From Paenibacillus marchantiae (GTDB taxonomy: Bacteria; Bacillota; Bacilli; Paenibacillales; Paenibacillaceae): a DNA stretch of 64,000 bases. The notes beneath the pieces are model-generated. The model was given only the letters and a program-made list of their open reading frames with translations, made no database searches and was not told where the DNA came from. The stretch's first letter is position 1; every line of letters starts with the position of its first letter. Of this stretch, positions 42,853-53,391 are shown piece by piece. Location: NCBI RefSeq assembly GCF_028771845.1, contig NZ_CP118270.1, positions 1,364,001-1,428,000 on the forward strand, read 5' to 3'. Made by a program: the position numbers and the translations under genes.

Positions 42853-44490
42853 TTGAAAAAATCTTGGATTTCGATGTTGTTTCTGGTCTTTGCTTCGATG
42901 GCTTTGTTGTCCGCATGTGGTTCATCCGAGGATGCAGGTACAGGGAGCGACGGTAGCGGGGAGAGCGGTGGCCCGGTAACGATGACCTTCTTTGCCCCAC
43001 AAGGTAAAGCGTCCATGGAAGAAAATGAGTTCACCAAATTTATCGAAGACAAGTTCGATGTTACCCTGAAATGGGATCTGGCCCCGACGGACGCTCTGCA
43101 AGACCGCAGACAGTTGCTGCTGGCGAGTGGGGATTATCCCGAAGTGTTCCTCCATGGCAAGTTCACGACCTCAGACCTTCAAACGTACGGAAATCAGGGC
43201 GTGTTCCTCCCGCTGCAGGATCTGATCAAGCAGTACGGTCCGAACCTGTCCAAGATGATGGAGGAGAAGCCGTACTTCAAAGAAGCGGTAACTGCGCCGG
43301 ATGGCAACATCTACGCTCTGCCGATTTTCAATGAATGTTACCACTGTACGTATGCACAGAAATACTGGATTAACACCGAGTGGCTGGACAATCTGGGTCT
43401 CAAAATGCCTACCACGACCGATGAACTCTACACGTTTCTGAAGGCGTTCAAGGAACAAGACCCGAATGGCAACGGCAAAGCTGATGAGATTCCACTCACG
43501 GGTGCACCCAACAAGTACGTGTGGAACGGCAACATCGATGCCTATTTAATGAACAGCTTTATCTATAATGACAACGATAAATATCTGATCGTGAATGATG
43601 GCAAGGTTGATTTTGCAGCGAATAAGGAAGAGTGGAAAAAAGGGCTGGAGTACATGCATAAGCTGTATGCAGAAGGCCTGATTGACCCGGCTTCCTTCAC
43701 ACAGAACGATCAGGCAATCGGGCAGTTGGGTAACAAGGAAGGTGATGAGGTGGTCGGCTCTATAACGACAGCGCTGGTCAGTTACCTCGTGAACACGTAT
43801 GACAAAGATATCACCCGCCACCAGCACTGGGACATCGTGCCTCCGCTGAAAGGGCCGGATGGTGTGCAGACGACAGGTGCTACGCAAAGCGTAGGTGAGT
43901 TCGAGTTCGCCATCACCAATAAAGCGACCGAAGCACAACAGATCGCTGCGATCAAAATTGTAGATTATATGTTCAGTGAAGAAGGCGCTTTATATGCAGA
44001 GTACGGGCCGACCGAAGGCAAAGGCTGGAAGAAGGCGGATGCCGATGAGAAAAACATCAATGGTGAGCCTGCCAAATACAGCTACTACAACCTGCCTGAG
44101 CGTGACCCAAATGTTGTAGTCAACGAGAGTTGGTCACAGATCGGAGCACATGACTTGTCCAATACGTTCCGGAATCTTTTTGCAGAAGGTCAGAACCCAC
44201 TGGAAGCGGAGGGTTACGGTACACGTCTAGCGCAAGCAACCAATGTATATGAACCTTATGCGCCAAAAGAAATCTATCCTGCGAACGTGTTTATCCGTCC
44301 AGAAGATACAGAAACCGCTGCGCAGCTCACGACGGCCGTCAAGGATTACGTGATGACCAATATGGCTCAATTCATTATCGGCAGCAAGAGCATTGATAAG
44401 GAATGGGACGCGTATGTGAAAGGTTTTGATGGTCTGGGACTCAGCAATTACCTTGAGATTTACCAGCGTGCGATTGAGAAGAATCAATAA
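42853..44490 (+). CDS. Sugar-binding lipoprotein of the second ABC system (LplA-like)
   Basis: 545 residues from TTG 42853, directed by AAAGGAGGAG. The signal peptide KKSWISMLFLVFASMALLSAC ends in lipobox LSAC, so the mature protein is anchored by lipid; a Gly/Ser linker follows. The large solute-binding fold has the LplA-type length. As last gene of the transporter operon and neighbour of GH29/GH3/GH38 genes, it probably binds a branched oligosaccharide. Confidence 0.92.
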   Translation: MKKSWISMLFLVFASMALLSACGSSEDAGTGSDGSGESGGPVTMTFFAPQGKASMEENEFTKFIEDKFDVTLKWDLAPTDALQDRRQLLLASGDYPEVFLHGKFTTSDLQTYGNQGVFLPLQDLIKQYGPNLSKMMEEKPYFKEAVTAPDGNIYALPIFNECYHCTYAQKYWINTEWLDNLGLKMPTTTDELYTFLKAFKEQDPNGNGKADEIPLTGAPNKYVWNGNIDAYLMNSFIYNDNDKYLIVNDGKVDFAANKEEWKKGLEYMHKLYAEGLIDPASFTQNDQAIGQLGNKEGDEVVGSITTALVSYLVNTYDKDITRHQHWDIVPPLKGPDGVQTTGATQSVGEFEFAITNKATEAQQIAAIKIVDYMFSEEGALYAEYGPTEGKGWKKADADEKNINGEPAKYSYYNLPERDPNVVVNESWSQIGAHDLSNTFRNLFAEGQNPLEAEGYGTRLAQATNVYEPYAPKEIYPANVFIRPEDTETAAQLTTAVKDYVMTNMAQFIIGSKSIDKEWDAYVKGFDGLGLSNYLEIYQRAIEKNQ

Positions 44491-44514
44491 AGATTAATGG
44501 ATTCATGAATGAGG

Positions 44515-44557
44515 CTGTCCCGATGCCAACACAGGAATCGGGACGGTCTTCTCCTTT
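44515..44557 (+). terminator. Probable terminator after binding-protein gene
   Basis: GTCCCGAT pairs with ATCGGGAC, followed by a broken T-run CTTCTCCTTTT. Confidence 0.55.
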
Positions 44558-44686
44558 TGACAACCCCACTTCATTCGATATAATTTACTGAATATTTATG
44601 GAAACTTAGCGACCAGATTGGCGCGGTTGTCATTCTAACTTATGCAAAATGCTCATGCGTATAAACAGTGGTGGGGGGCCTCGGAG

Positions 44687-46909
44687 ATGAACAACAGTTG
44701 GTTTAGACGTTTGCTGCTATCGTATTTGCCTGTTTTTTTTATCGTGACCACAATCCTGTTTATTATCTTCTTTCAGGTATTCAATGAACAGAACCGGAGA
44801 GAAGCACTCAAGGCCAATGAATTTCTGGCGTCACAGGTAACGCAATATTTGGACAATTCACTACGTTCCATTGACTTCAAGGTGCTGCGTGATATTTTGA
44901 CCAATCCCAACCTGAAAAATTATTATTCGGTAACCGGAAGCGAGGATGTGTATGCCGGAATTCAAGCAGTCCAGGTTATTGATGAATTAAAAATAGAGTA
45001 TCCGCTGATTGATTCCATATATCTGGTGAGATACAACGACGATACGGTATTCAGCAACGGCAAGGCAGTGCCGATTGAGGAATTCCCGGATGCAGCGTTT
45101 ATTAAAGACAGTCGTGCTGCGGCAACGCAAAAGTGGGTGGGGGCGAGATCCTTTAAGGCATTCCCGACAGAGGAAGGAAAACAGGTCATTACACTCATTC
45201 GCGGTGTCGGAAACGGCACGGGTCTTGTGGTTGTTAACGTCGATCTGCCGACCTTGCAGAAATCCATCATGCAGATGTATGACCCTGAATTCACCTTCGT
45301 GAATATCTTCAATCGCTCGGGTGGCAATCTGTGGGACGGAGGAATTCAGGATGGAATTACAGCGGTTTCTCCCAAAACAGACTCAGGTGAAGTATTCTCC
45401 GAGTTTACATCCAGCTACAGCGGCTGGAAGGTACAGACGGGACTGAATAATGGCAAGATCGTCAAATTTGCCCTGAAATTTTATAATATCTGGTTTGTTT
45501 TTGCCGTTGCTGTTGTCCTGATTGGTGTGGTATGGGTGATCTATGTGACACGTAGAAATTACAAGCCCATCCAGCAGATTGTCACGTTGATTGAGACGGT
45601 GGCTTCGCAGAAACAGCCAGGGGCGGGTTATACGAAGGATAACGAGTTCCGTTTTATCCAGACTACGCTGGAGCGAATGATTGATCAAACCAAGCAATAT
45701 CAGGAGGAGCATGAAGAGAACCTAATTTTGCAGAAGAAATATTTCTTTCAGGAGCTGCTGGAGGGTACGCGGGACTTTACTGGAAATGAACTGACAGCGG
45801 AGATGAGCAGGTTCAAGCTCCCGCAGTTAGAGGATCGATGGGCTGTAATGGTGGTGGAGATTGATCAGTATTCACGGTTCATGGAGGAGTACCACAATCA
45901 GGATCAATCCCTTCTGAAATTCGTGTTATCCAGCATTCTGCAGGAGAGTGCAAGGCACGAGGGCACCGAAGTGTGGGCAGAGTGGATATCGGATCAGCGT
46001 CTGTATGCCATACTCTGGATTCCCGAAATGGAGAAAGGTGAGGAAACCGAGCAGAGACTGCTCTCCGGTTATCTTGACAGGGTTGGGCAGTATTTGAACT
46101 TCACCGTAACCATTGGTATTGGAAGAGTGGCAGTGGATGTCCGTGGTCTGAGAGCTTCGCTGAAGGAGGCGGTGCATGCCTTGGAATACAAGGCTGTGCT
46201 CGGCATGAATCGGATCATTCCATGCGGGGAGGTACCGAGCTCAACCAATGATGTGTATGAGTTCCTGAAGACGATCTCTTTGCTGGTGCAGGCGATGCGA
46301 CTCTCGGAAGATGTGTGGGAGAAGCATTTTGATCGCTTGTTCGAACAGATCCATGAATCCGTGCTCTCCCGCCAGGAGATTATGAATACGGTCCAATTGC
46401 TGTTCCAGCACTATAACCGGGAGTTCGCAGAACTTCCACGAGAGTATCAGGAGCGATGGGCATCTGTATTTACACCACTTCTTCCTAGGTTGGAAGGTTG
46501 GGAGACGTTGGATGATTTACGCGCGCTGTGCTGGGAGGGTTTCCGTGAGCTGGCTGATGAGATGCAGACGCTTCATTGCTCCAGAAAACATCGATCTCAT
46601 ATTCTTGAAATTCGCAAGTATATTGAACAGAACTACAACAACCCCGAGTTGTCGCTGAATTATCTAAGTGATCTATTTGATATCAATCCGAAATATTTAA
46701 GCAAGCTGTTTAAGGACGAAATTGGTGAGAAGTTCGTGGATCTTCTGATTAGTCACCGTATTGAGAAGGCGAAGCAGCTCATGCTGGAGACGGATAAGGC
46801 CATTCAGGAGATCAGTGAGGAAGTTGGGTATACGAATTACAATTCCTTCAATCGGGCGTTCAAGAATGTGGTGGGTGTAGCGCCTAGCGACTACCGAAAA
46901 GCCATGTGA
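44687..46909 (+). CDS. AraC-family regulator with extracellular sensor domain (second)
   Basis: 740 residues; ATG 44687 is preceded by GGGGGG 8-9 bp upstream, and an earlier ATG at 44642 has no site. One span at ~12-32 (LPVFFIVTTILFIIFFQVF), an extracellular region of ~250 residues, a second span at ~275-295 and a C-terminal AraC domain (LNYLSDLFDINPKYLSKLFK, IQEISEEVGYTNYNSFNRAFK). Same architecture as the 11951 protein but diverged. It stands between the ABC operon and the GH3-GH38 genes and is the likely regulator of both. Confidence 0.88.
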   Translation: MNNSWFRRLLLSYLPVFFIVTTILFIIFFQVFNEQNRREALKANEFLASQVTQYLDNSLRSIDFKVLRDILTNPNLKNYYSVTGSEDVYAGIQAVQVIDELKIEYPLIDSIYLVRYNDDTVFSNGKAVPIEEFPDAAFIKDSRAAATQKWVGARSFKAFPTEEGKQVITLIRGVGNGTGLVVVNVDLPTLQKSIMQMYDPEFTFVNIFNRSGGNLWDGGIQDGITAVSPKTDSGEVFSEFTSSYSGWKVQTGLNNGKIVKFALKFYNIWFVFAVAVVLIGVVWVIYVTRRNYKPIQQIVTLIETVASQKQPGAGYTKDNEFRFIQTTLERMIDQTKQYQEEHEENLILQKKYFFQELLEGTRDFTGNELTAEMSRFKLPQLEDRWAVMVVEIDQYSRFMEEYHNQDQSLLKFVLSSILQESARHEGTEVWAEWISDQRLYAILWIPEMEKGEETEQRLLSGYLDRVGQYLNFTVTIGIGRVAVDVRGLRASLKEAVHALEYKAVLGMNRIIPCGEVPSSTNDVYEFLKTISLLVQAMRLSEDVWEKHFDRLFEQIHESVLSRQEIMNTVQLLFQHYNREFAELPREYQERWASVFTPLLPRLEGWETLDDLRALCWEGFRELADEMQTLHCSRKHRSHILEIRKYIEQNYNNPELSLNYLSDLFDINPKYLSKLFKDEIGEKFVDLLISHRIEKAKQLMLETDKAIQEISEEVGYTNYNSFNRAFKNVVGVAPSDYRKAM

Positions 46910-46953
46910 GCCCATGCACCAGACTAAGCCGAACTCATAAGGAGAATGTGCAT

Positions 46954-49260
46954 ATGGACTATAAAGATGTTTCGCTTCCCATTCAGGAGCGGACCCAAGA
47001 TCTGCTCGGACGGATGACCACGGAGGAGAAGATAGGACAGCTGATCCAGCCGATGGGGTGGAAGACTTATGTTAAGGAAGCAGATGGTACGGTTCAGGTT
47101 ACAGATGAGTTTAAAAAGGACATCGCAGAGGGCGGGATTGGGTCGTTGTATGGAGCACTTCGTGCTGATCCCTGGACGGAAGTGACGCTGGAGACTGGCC
47201 TGACCCCTAGGCAAGGAGCTGTTGCCACTAATGAAATTCAGCGGTATGCCATGGAGAACTCCCGGCTGGGAATTCCCATTTTGTTCGGGGAAGAGTGTTC
47301 TCACGGGCATATGGCCATTGGGGCAACTGTATTCCCGGTGCCGTTAGCAATAGGAAGTGCTTGGAACACGGAATTGTACCGCAAGATGTGTGAAGCGACT
47401 GCTGTGGAGACTCGGAGCCAGGGAGGAGCGGCAACATATTCTCCTGTGCTTGATGTCGTACGGGACCCGAGATGGGGACGGACGGAGGAATGTTTTGCCG
47501 AAGATCCATACCTGATCGGTGAACTGGCGGTTGAAGCGATAAAAGGTTTACAGGGTGACCGGCTCGATTCTAATCGGACGATTGTGGCGACACTCAAACA
47601 TTTTGCAGCCTATGGCAGCTCGGAGGGTGGGCGCAATGCTGCTCCGGTGCATATGGGACTGCGAGAGCTGCACGAGGTGGATCTGCTGCCGTTCAAGAAA
47701 GCAGTGGAAGCCGGAGCATGTTCTGTCATGACAGCGTATAACGAGATTGATGGTGTGCCTTGTACGTCGAGTTCGTATCTGCTGAATGATCTCCTGCGCG
47801 AGCAATGGGGGTTTGACGGATTTGTCATTACTGACTTTGGTGCAATTCAGATGCTCGTCAATGGACACAACACCGCGGAGAACGGGGAGCAGGCCGTCGC
47901 TCAGTCGCTTAAGGCAGGGGTGGATATGGGAATGTCCGGGTACATGTACCGTAAGCATCTCGGGCAGGCCCTGTCGCAAGGATTAATTGAAGAGCAGGAT
48001 CTGGATACAGCGGTAAGGCGGGTGCTGGAGATGAAGTTCAGACTGGGCTTATTCGAACAACCTTTCGTTGATCCTGACTTTGCAGAGCAGGTGATCGGAT
48101 GTGAAGAACATATTCAGCTGGCGAGAAAAGTCGCGCAAGAGGGAATCATTTTACTCAAAAATGAAGACAACACCCTTCCGCTCGGTAAAACAGGTACAAA
48201 ACTGGCGGTCATTGGCCCAAATGCGAACCACGTCTACAACCAGCTTGGCGACTACACCTCGCCGCAGCCGAGAGGACAGATCGTTACGGTGCTGGATGGG
48301 ATTACGCGCAAGCTTGGTGCTGACACCGGAAAGGTGCTGTACGCACCAGGCTGCCGGATCAAAGGGGATTCCAGAGAGGGCTTTGCGCAAGCGCTCGCCT
48401 GTGCTGAAGAAGCAGACACCATCATTATGGTGATGGGAGGGTCAAGTAGCCGGGATTTTGGCGAAGGGACCATTGATCTGCGGACGGGGGCATCCGTTGT
48501 TACGGATGATCCATGGAACGATATGGAGTGCGGCGAGGGGATAGACCGCTCGTCTCTGAACCTGATGGGTGTTCAATTGGAACTGGTGCAGGAAGTACAT
48601 AAGCTGGGGAAACCGGTTATTGTCGTATATATTAACGGCCGGCCGATTGCTGAATCATGGATTGATGAGCATGCCCATGCCATTGTGGAAGCGTGGTATC
48701 CGGGGCAGGAGGGAGGCAACGCTATTGCAGATATTCTGTTCGGTGATGTGAATCCATCTGGTCGTCTTACCGTCTCCATTCCCAAGCATGTAGGTCAGCT
48801 TCCGGTCAGCTACAATGCCAAACGCACTCGGGGTAAGCGATATCTGGAGATCGATCTGGTACCACAATATCCGTTCGGCTTTGGGCTGAGTTATACAGAA
48901 TTTAAGTACGAGAATGTAAGAGTTGTGCCGGAAGTGATCGGACCAGACGATGAAGCAGAGGTGCAGGTAGAGGTCACAAATACGGGAGTGGTTGCGGGAA
49001 ATGAGGTGGTGCAGCTGTATATTACGGATGTATCGGCTTCGGTCACCCGAGCCGAAATTTCGCTGAAGGGTTTCCGTAAAATTCATCTAGAGCCGGGACA
49101 GACCCAGACGGTGACGTTCCCTGTGCAAAAAGAACATCTGGAGCTGATCGACTCCCGTCTTCAGCCTGTTCTGGAGCCGGGTGAATTCAAGCTGATGGTT
49201 GGTAGCAGCTCCAGAGACTGGGCTGCTTGTAGTTTACACATCCAGAAGGTGGGGGTGTAG
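46954..49260 (+). CDS. Glycoside hydrolase family 3, canonical domain order
   Basis: 768 residues, ATG 46954 after AAGGAGAATG. TIM barrel first (PILFGEECSHGH, SPVLDVVRDPRWGRTEECFAEDP), nucleophile Asp294 in GFVITDFGAI, then the alpha/beta sandwich (EGIILLKNEDNTLPL, GQEGGNAIADILFGD) and a fibronectin-III-like end. It looks like a BglX-type beta-glucosidase/beta-xylosidase. No signal peptide, so cytoplasmic. Only 2 bp separate it from the alpha-mannosidase gene, so the pair is co-transcribed. Contrast with the permuted GH3 at 31469. Confidence 0.93.
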   Translation: MDYKDVSLPIQERTQDLLGRMTTEEKIGQLIQPMGWKTYVKEADGTVQVTDEFKKDIAEGGIGSLYGALRADPWTEVTLETGLTPRQGAVATNEIQRYAMENSRLGIPILFGEECSHGHMAIGATVFPVPLAIGSAWNTELYRKMCEATAVETRSQGGAATYSPVLDVVRDPRWGRTEECFAEDPYLIGELAVEAIKGLQGDRLDSNRTIVATLKHFAAYGSSEGGRNAAPVHMGLRELHEVDLLPFKKAVEAGACSVMTAYNEIDGVPCTSSSYLLNDLLREQWGFDGFVITDFGAIQMLVNGHNTAENGEQAVAQSLKAGVDMGMSGYMYRKHLGQALSQGLIEEQDLDTAVRRVLEMKFRLGLFEQPFVDPDFAEQVIGCEEHIQLARKVAQEGIILLKNEDNTLPLGKTGTKLAVIGPNANHVYNQLGDYTSPQPRGQIVTVLDGITRKLGADTGKVLYAPGCRIKGDSREGFAQALACAEEADTIIMVMGGSSSRDFGEGTIDLRTGASVVTDDPWNDMECGEGIDRSSLNLMGVQLELVQEVHKLGKPVIVVYINGRPIAESWIDEHAHAIVEAWYPGQEGGNAIADILFGDVNPSGRLTVSIPKHVGQLPVSYNAKRTRGKRYLEIDLVPQYPFGFGLSYTEFKYENVRVVPEVIGPDDEAEVQVEVTNTGVVAGNEVVQLYITDVSASVTRAEISLKGFRKIHLEPGQTQTVTFPVQKEHLELIDSRLQPVLEPGEFKLMVGSSSRDWAACSLHIQKVGV

Positions 49261-49262
49261 GT

Positions 49263-52200
49263 ATGATTCGAATTCAGCGATTCATTCAGGATCTGGCTCA
49301 GCAGCAATGGACGGATACCATTGAACTTCTAGAGTGGCAGATGCAGAAAGCCAAGTATATCCGTCCTGGCGAATACGAGTATGAACAGGAGAATGCGGCT
49401 GTTCAAAGCTTGAATCCGCTCCATAGCAACCATGGAACGACTTATTTTCTGAGCAAAACCGTAGAGATTCCGGCTAATTGGGAGGAAGATGTGGTCGGAT
49501 TGATCTTCGAGGCCGGGGGTGAAGGGCTGCTAAGGGTAAATGGCATGCCTTATCACGGACTGGACCGCAATCATGGGTATGTACCGTTACCGAAGAGCCG
49601 TGTGGGAACTACGCCTTTGCTGGAGATTGAGCTATATGATCCCATACCGGAACCACATGACCCCTTGAATCGACAGGCGGTCATCCAGCCGCCAATTCAG
49701 GGTATCCGAGCCGCTTTGGTTCGTGTTAATTCGTCTTTACAGAGTCTAATGTATAGCATTACGGTACTTGCAGAATCACTCAGAGCATTGCCGGAGAAAG
49801 ACTTAAAGCGCACCCGTCTTATTCGGGATATTCATCAGGTGATGGATAAGATGTACAACGAGCCGGAGCGCTGGAGTGAAGCGGCGTGGGTGCAGCATTG
49901 GGAAGAATGGCTCGCACAGTCGGTGCAGGAGGAAGACCCGGAAGAGGACCGGGACGGATTCATGCATCTGGTTGGGCAGTCCCATATCGATATTGCCTGG
50001 CTGTGGCCTGTGCGTGAGACCGTGCGCAAGTCCAGCCGCACCTTCTCCACGATGTGTACTTTGATGGATGAGTATCCGGAGTTCGTGTATTCGCAGAGTC
50101 AACCACAGCTGTATGCATTCGTGAAAGAGCACTATCCAGAGCTGTACGAACGAATCAAAGCCCGAATTGCCGAAGGCCGCTGGGAACTAGTTGGTGGCAT
50201 GTGGGTAGAGCCTGATCTGAACATTCCGAGTGGCGAGTCGCTGGTGCGGCAGATCTTATACGGGCAGAACTTTTATCAGGAGGAGTTCGGCAAGCGTTCA
50301 AACATCGAGTGGCTTCCTGACACGTTTGGCTACTGTGCTTCGCTGCCACAACTGCTCAAGCTGGCTGATATTCCTTATTTTATGACCACCAAGCTCAATT
50401 GGAATGATACCAACGTTTTCCCGTATGATCTGTTCCACTGGGTGGGCATTGACGGCACCTCGGTGCTTGCGTATCTCAATCATGGAGTGAATGAACATAC
50501 CCGGCCCAAGGATGTCGATGAGCACTGGCAATCCTACAAGCAGAAGGATGTACACCCCGAGCAAATGCTGCTGTATGGGCATGGCGATGGTGGAGGCGGG
50601 GTAACGAATGAAATGGTTGCGTTCGCAGAGCGATCCCATTTCATGGTTGGGCAGCCCATCAGCAATTTCAGTACAGCAGGCGCGTTTTTCGAAGAAATTT
50701 CGAACAACAATCCTAAGCTGCCCAAATGGCATGGCGACTTATATCTGGAACTGCACCGTGGAACCTATACAACCCATGCGCGCAACAAACGGAACAATCG
50801 CAAAGCGGAGGTGTTGTATCGGGAAGCGGAAATCTGGGGGCAGTTTGCCGGAGTTGAAGCAGCTCAGTCGAAAAGTGATCTGGATGAAGGCTGGAAGCTG
50901 ATTATGCTGAATCAATTCCATGATATTATCCCGGGCACGTCCATTCCCGAAGTATACGTAACATCTATGGAAGAGTATACGAAAGTATTCGCTCTGGGGA
51001 CATCGGCTATGGATGGTACTCTTGGCCGTATTGAGGACCGCATTGCGACAGATGGCTTCGACGGTCTGTCCTATGTTGTATTTAATAGTCTGGGCTGGGA
51101 GCGGGGAGAAGTCGTTACGATTACAGGCGACGAGAAACTGAGCGGTATAGCAGCGTTTGACCATCAGGGTAATCGTCTGCCGAGTGACCTGGAGGCAAAT
51201 GGAGACGCACTGACCTTGTCAGTCTATGTCCGATCTATTCCGGCCTTTGGATATACAACGTTATGGCTACGCCATGAACCGGAAGCCAATCTTCCTGCAT
51301 TGAAGCAGGATGAATCTTTCCCTTCTGTCTGGGAAACGGACTTTTACACGCTTGAATTTAACGATGTAGGAGAGATCACCAGATGGTATGACAAATCCAT
51401 GCAACGGGAGTGGCTGAAGCCGGGCGATAAAGCGAATGAGTTACAGTTTTTCCATGACAGGCCAACGTATTGGGATGCTTGGGATATTGATCCGCGGTTT
51501 GAATCGCAGCGAGCAGGAGTGGCAGAGCTGATCTCCAAAGAAGTAATACAGCGTGGAGTAACGCAGGATATCCTTCGGTTTCACTGGAAGTTAAACGAGT
51601 CGGAGATTCACCAGGATATTATCCTGTATCGTCATCAGCGACGTGTTGATTTCAAGACAAAGGTGAACTGGGCGGAGAGCCATAAGCTGCTTAAAGTGGC
51701 TTTTCCCGTTGATTTGGTATCAGCGAAAGCTGCCTATGAAATTCCGTTTGGTGCGCTGGAGCGGCCAACCCATAACAACACCAGCTGGGAGCAGGCCCAG
51801 TTTGAAGTGTGTGGTCACCGCTGGGCGGATATCTCAGAGGGCAATAGTGGTGTAAGCCTGCTGAACGATTGTAAATATGGATATGACATCAAGGATCAGA
51901 CGATCCGTCTTTCTCTACTGCGTGCCCCTAAATGGCCGGATGAACATGCAGACCAGGGTGAGCATGAATTCACTTATTCTCTGCTGCCGCATCAGGGAGA
52001 TTGGCGGGAAGCGGGGGTGGTGCGACGTGCGATGGAACTAAACCACCCGGTTCGGGTTGTTGCGAGTGAGCGACACTCTGGCACATTGCCAGCAGAGCAC
52101 AGCTGGGTTCATTTCCATAGTGAACATGTCATTCTGGATACGATTAAGGCTTCCGAAGACGGTACGGGAACGGTACTTCGTTTCTATGAGTCATCTGGTG

Positions 52201-52364
52201 GAAGAGAAACGGTTGAGATTCAATGGGCTGACGCGCGTATACAGACGTCTGTAGTCAATCTGTTGGAGGATGAAATCATGCCACTAGCTTGTCATGAAGG
52301 GAAGTTTGAGCTGACGTTCAAGCCATATGAAATTCAAACCGTGAAGTTGGTCTCAGCAGATTAG
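49263..52364 (+). CDS. Alpha-mannosidase, GH38
   Basis: 1033 residues. After ~230 N-terminal residues the GH38 barrel begins with the zinc ligands His241 and Asp243 (SHIDIAWLW); the catalytic nucleophile is Asp353 in WLPDTFGY, and the later NQFHDIIPGTS carries further active-site residues. Length and domain order match bacterial and vacuolar class II alpha-mannosidases. Cytoplasmic. It would remove alpha-mannose from imported glycan fragments, for example N-glycan-like or plant/fungal mannosides. Confidence 0.94.
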   Translation: MIRIQRFIQDLAQQQWTDTIELLEWQMQKAKYIRPGEYEYEQENAAVQSLNPLHSNHGTTYFLSKTVEIPANWEEDVVGLIFEAGGEGLLRVNGMPYHGLDRNHGYVPLPKSRVGTTPLLEIELYDPIPEPHDPLNRQAVIQPPIQGIRAALVRVNSSLQSLMYSITVLAESLRALPEKDLKRTRLIRDIHQVMDKMYNEPERWSEAAWVQHWEEWLAQSVQEEDPEEDRDGFMHLVGQSHIDIAWLWPVRETVRKSSRTFSTMCTLMDEYPEFVYSQSQPQLYAFVKEHYPELYERIKARIAEGRWELVGGMWVEPDLNIPSGESLVRQILYGQNFYQEEFGKRSNIEWLPDTFGYCASLPQLLKLADIPYFMTTKLNWNDTNVFPYDLFHWVGIDGTSVLAYLNHGVNEHTRPKDVDEHWQSYKQKDVHPEQMLLYGHGDGGGGVTNEMVAFAERSHFMVGQPISNFSTAGAFFEEISNNNPKLPKWHGDLYLELHRGTYTTHARNKRNNRKAEVLYREAEIWGQFAGVEAAQSKSDLDEGWKLIMLNQFHDIIPGTSIPEVYVTSMEEYTKVFALGTSAMDGTLGRIEDRIATDGFDGLSYVVFNSLGWERGEVVTITGDEKLSGIAAFDHQGNRLPSDLEANGDALTLSVYVRSIPAFGYTTLWLRHEPEANLPALKQDESFPSVWETDFYTLEFNDVGEITRWYDKSMQREWLKPGDKANELQFFHDRPTYWDAWDIDPRFESQRAGVAELISKEVIQRGVTQDILRFHWKLNESEIHQDIILYRHQRRVDFKTKVNWAESHKLLKVAFPVDLVSAKAAYEIPFGALERPTHNNTSWEQAQFEVCGHRWADISEGNSGVSLLNDCKYGYDIKDQTIRLSLLRAPKWPDEHADQGEHEFTYSLLPHQGDWREAGVVRRAMELNHPVRVVASERHSGTLPAEHSWVHFHSEHVILDTIKASEDGTGTVLRFYESSGGRETVEIQWADARIQTSVVNLLEDEIMPLACHEGKFELTFKPYEIQTVKLVSAD

Positions 52365-52503
52365 TTTCAGGAAACCGGATAAGAAATGATCGGAGAAAAA
52401 GGAGTGACCGGGTAGGGGTCGAAAATTGTATAGAGCATTCCGTCCATCATGAAGGCTCACCAGGAATGAAAAATCAAATACCGATTTAACGGGAGGGTAT
52501 GGC

Positions 52504-53379
52504 ATGAAATTAACAAACAAGATTGGCGTGATCGTGGATAGCTTCGGTGTAGGTGTACGTGAAGGATTAAGCAAAGCGAAGGATGTAGGTGCAGAAGGCG
52601 TACAGATCTATGCAGTCCATGGAGAGATGGACCCTGAGAACCTCTCTCCGACAGCTCGTAAGGAGTTAAGAAGTTATATCGATTCTCTTGGTCTTGAAAT
52701 TTCTGCCCTGGTCGGCGATTTGGGCGGTCACGGGTTCCAGGTCAAGGAAGATAATCCGTGGAAAGTAGAGAAGTCCAAGCGCATTGTAGATCTTGCTCTG
52801 GATCTAGGTACGAATATCGTCACAACACATATCGGTATTGTTCCGCACGATCCTTCCTCCGAAGTGTATGCCACACTGCATGCCGCATGTGAAGAACTGG
52901 GTCAATATGCCAAAAGCGCAGGAGCCTACTTCGCGATTGAGACGGGACCGGAAACGGCAGCAGACCTGAAAGGGTTTCTGGATACCCTGTCGACTAACGG
53001 GGTTTCAGTGAACTTTGACCCGGCGAACATGGTGATGGTTACCGGAGATGACCCTGCACGAGGTGTTCATCTGCTCAAGGATTATATTGTGCATACCCAT
53101 GTGAAAGATGGTGTGCGCCTGAAGGAAGTAGACCCGAGGGACGTATACGGTGCAGTAGGATATGCGCCTATGGATCATGAGAAAATTGCCGAAATGGTCT
53201 CTTCCGGAACATTCTTCCGTGAGGTACCGCTGGGCGAGGGCAGTGTGGATTTTGACGCATACTTTGCAGCCCTTCGGGATATTGGCTACAAAGGTTATCT
53301 GACGATTGAACGCGAGGTAGGCGACCAGCCGGAACAGGACATTCGCAAAGCGGTTAAATTTATCCAACAATACCGATAG
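52504..53379 (+). CDS. Sugar phosphate isomerase/epimerase (TIM barrel), distinct paralogue
   Basis: 291 residues, ATG after GGGAGGG. Xylose-isomerase-like barrel with candidate ligands in YFAIETGPE, VNFDPANMVM, VHTHVKDG and the terminal LTIEREVGDQ. It is clearly more distant from the copies at 36604 and 53392 than they are from each other. It lies 12 bp before the next epimerase gene. Substrate unknown, probably a monosaccharide from the glycan island. Confidence 0.85.
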   Translation: MKLTNKIGVIVDSFGVGVREGLSKAKDVGAEGVQIYAVHGEMDPENLSPTARKELRSYIDSLGLEISALVGDLGGHGFQVKEDNPWKVEKSKRIVDLALDLGTNIVTTHIGIVPHDPSSEVYATLHAACEELGQYAKSAGAYFAIETGPETAADLKGFLDTLSTNGVSVNFDPANMVMVTGDDPARGVHLLKDYIVHTHVKDGVRLKEVDPRDVYGAVGYAPMDHEKIAEMVSSGTFFREVPLGEGSVDFDAYFAALRDIGYKGYLTIEREVGDQPEQDIRKAVKFIQQYR

Positions 53380-53391
53380 GGAGCTGAGCAG

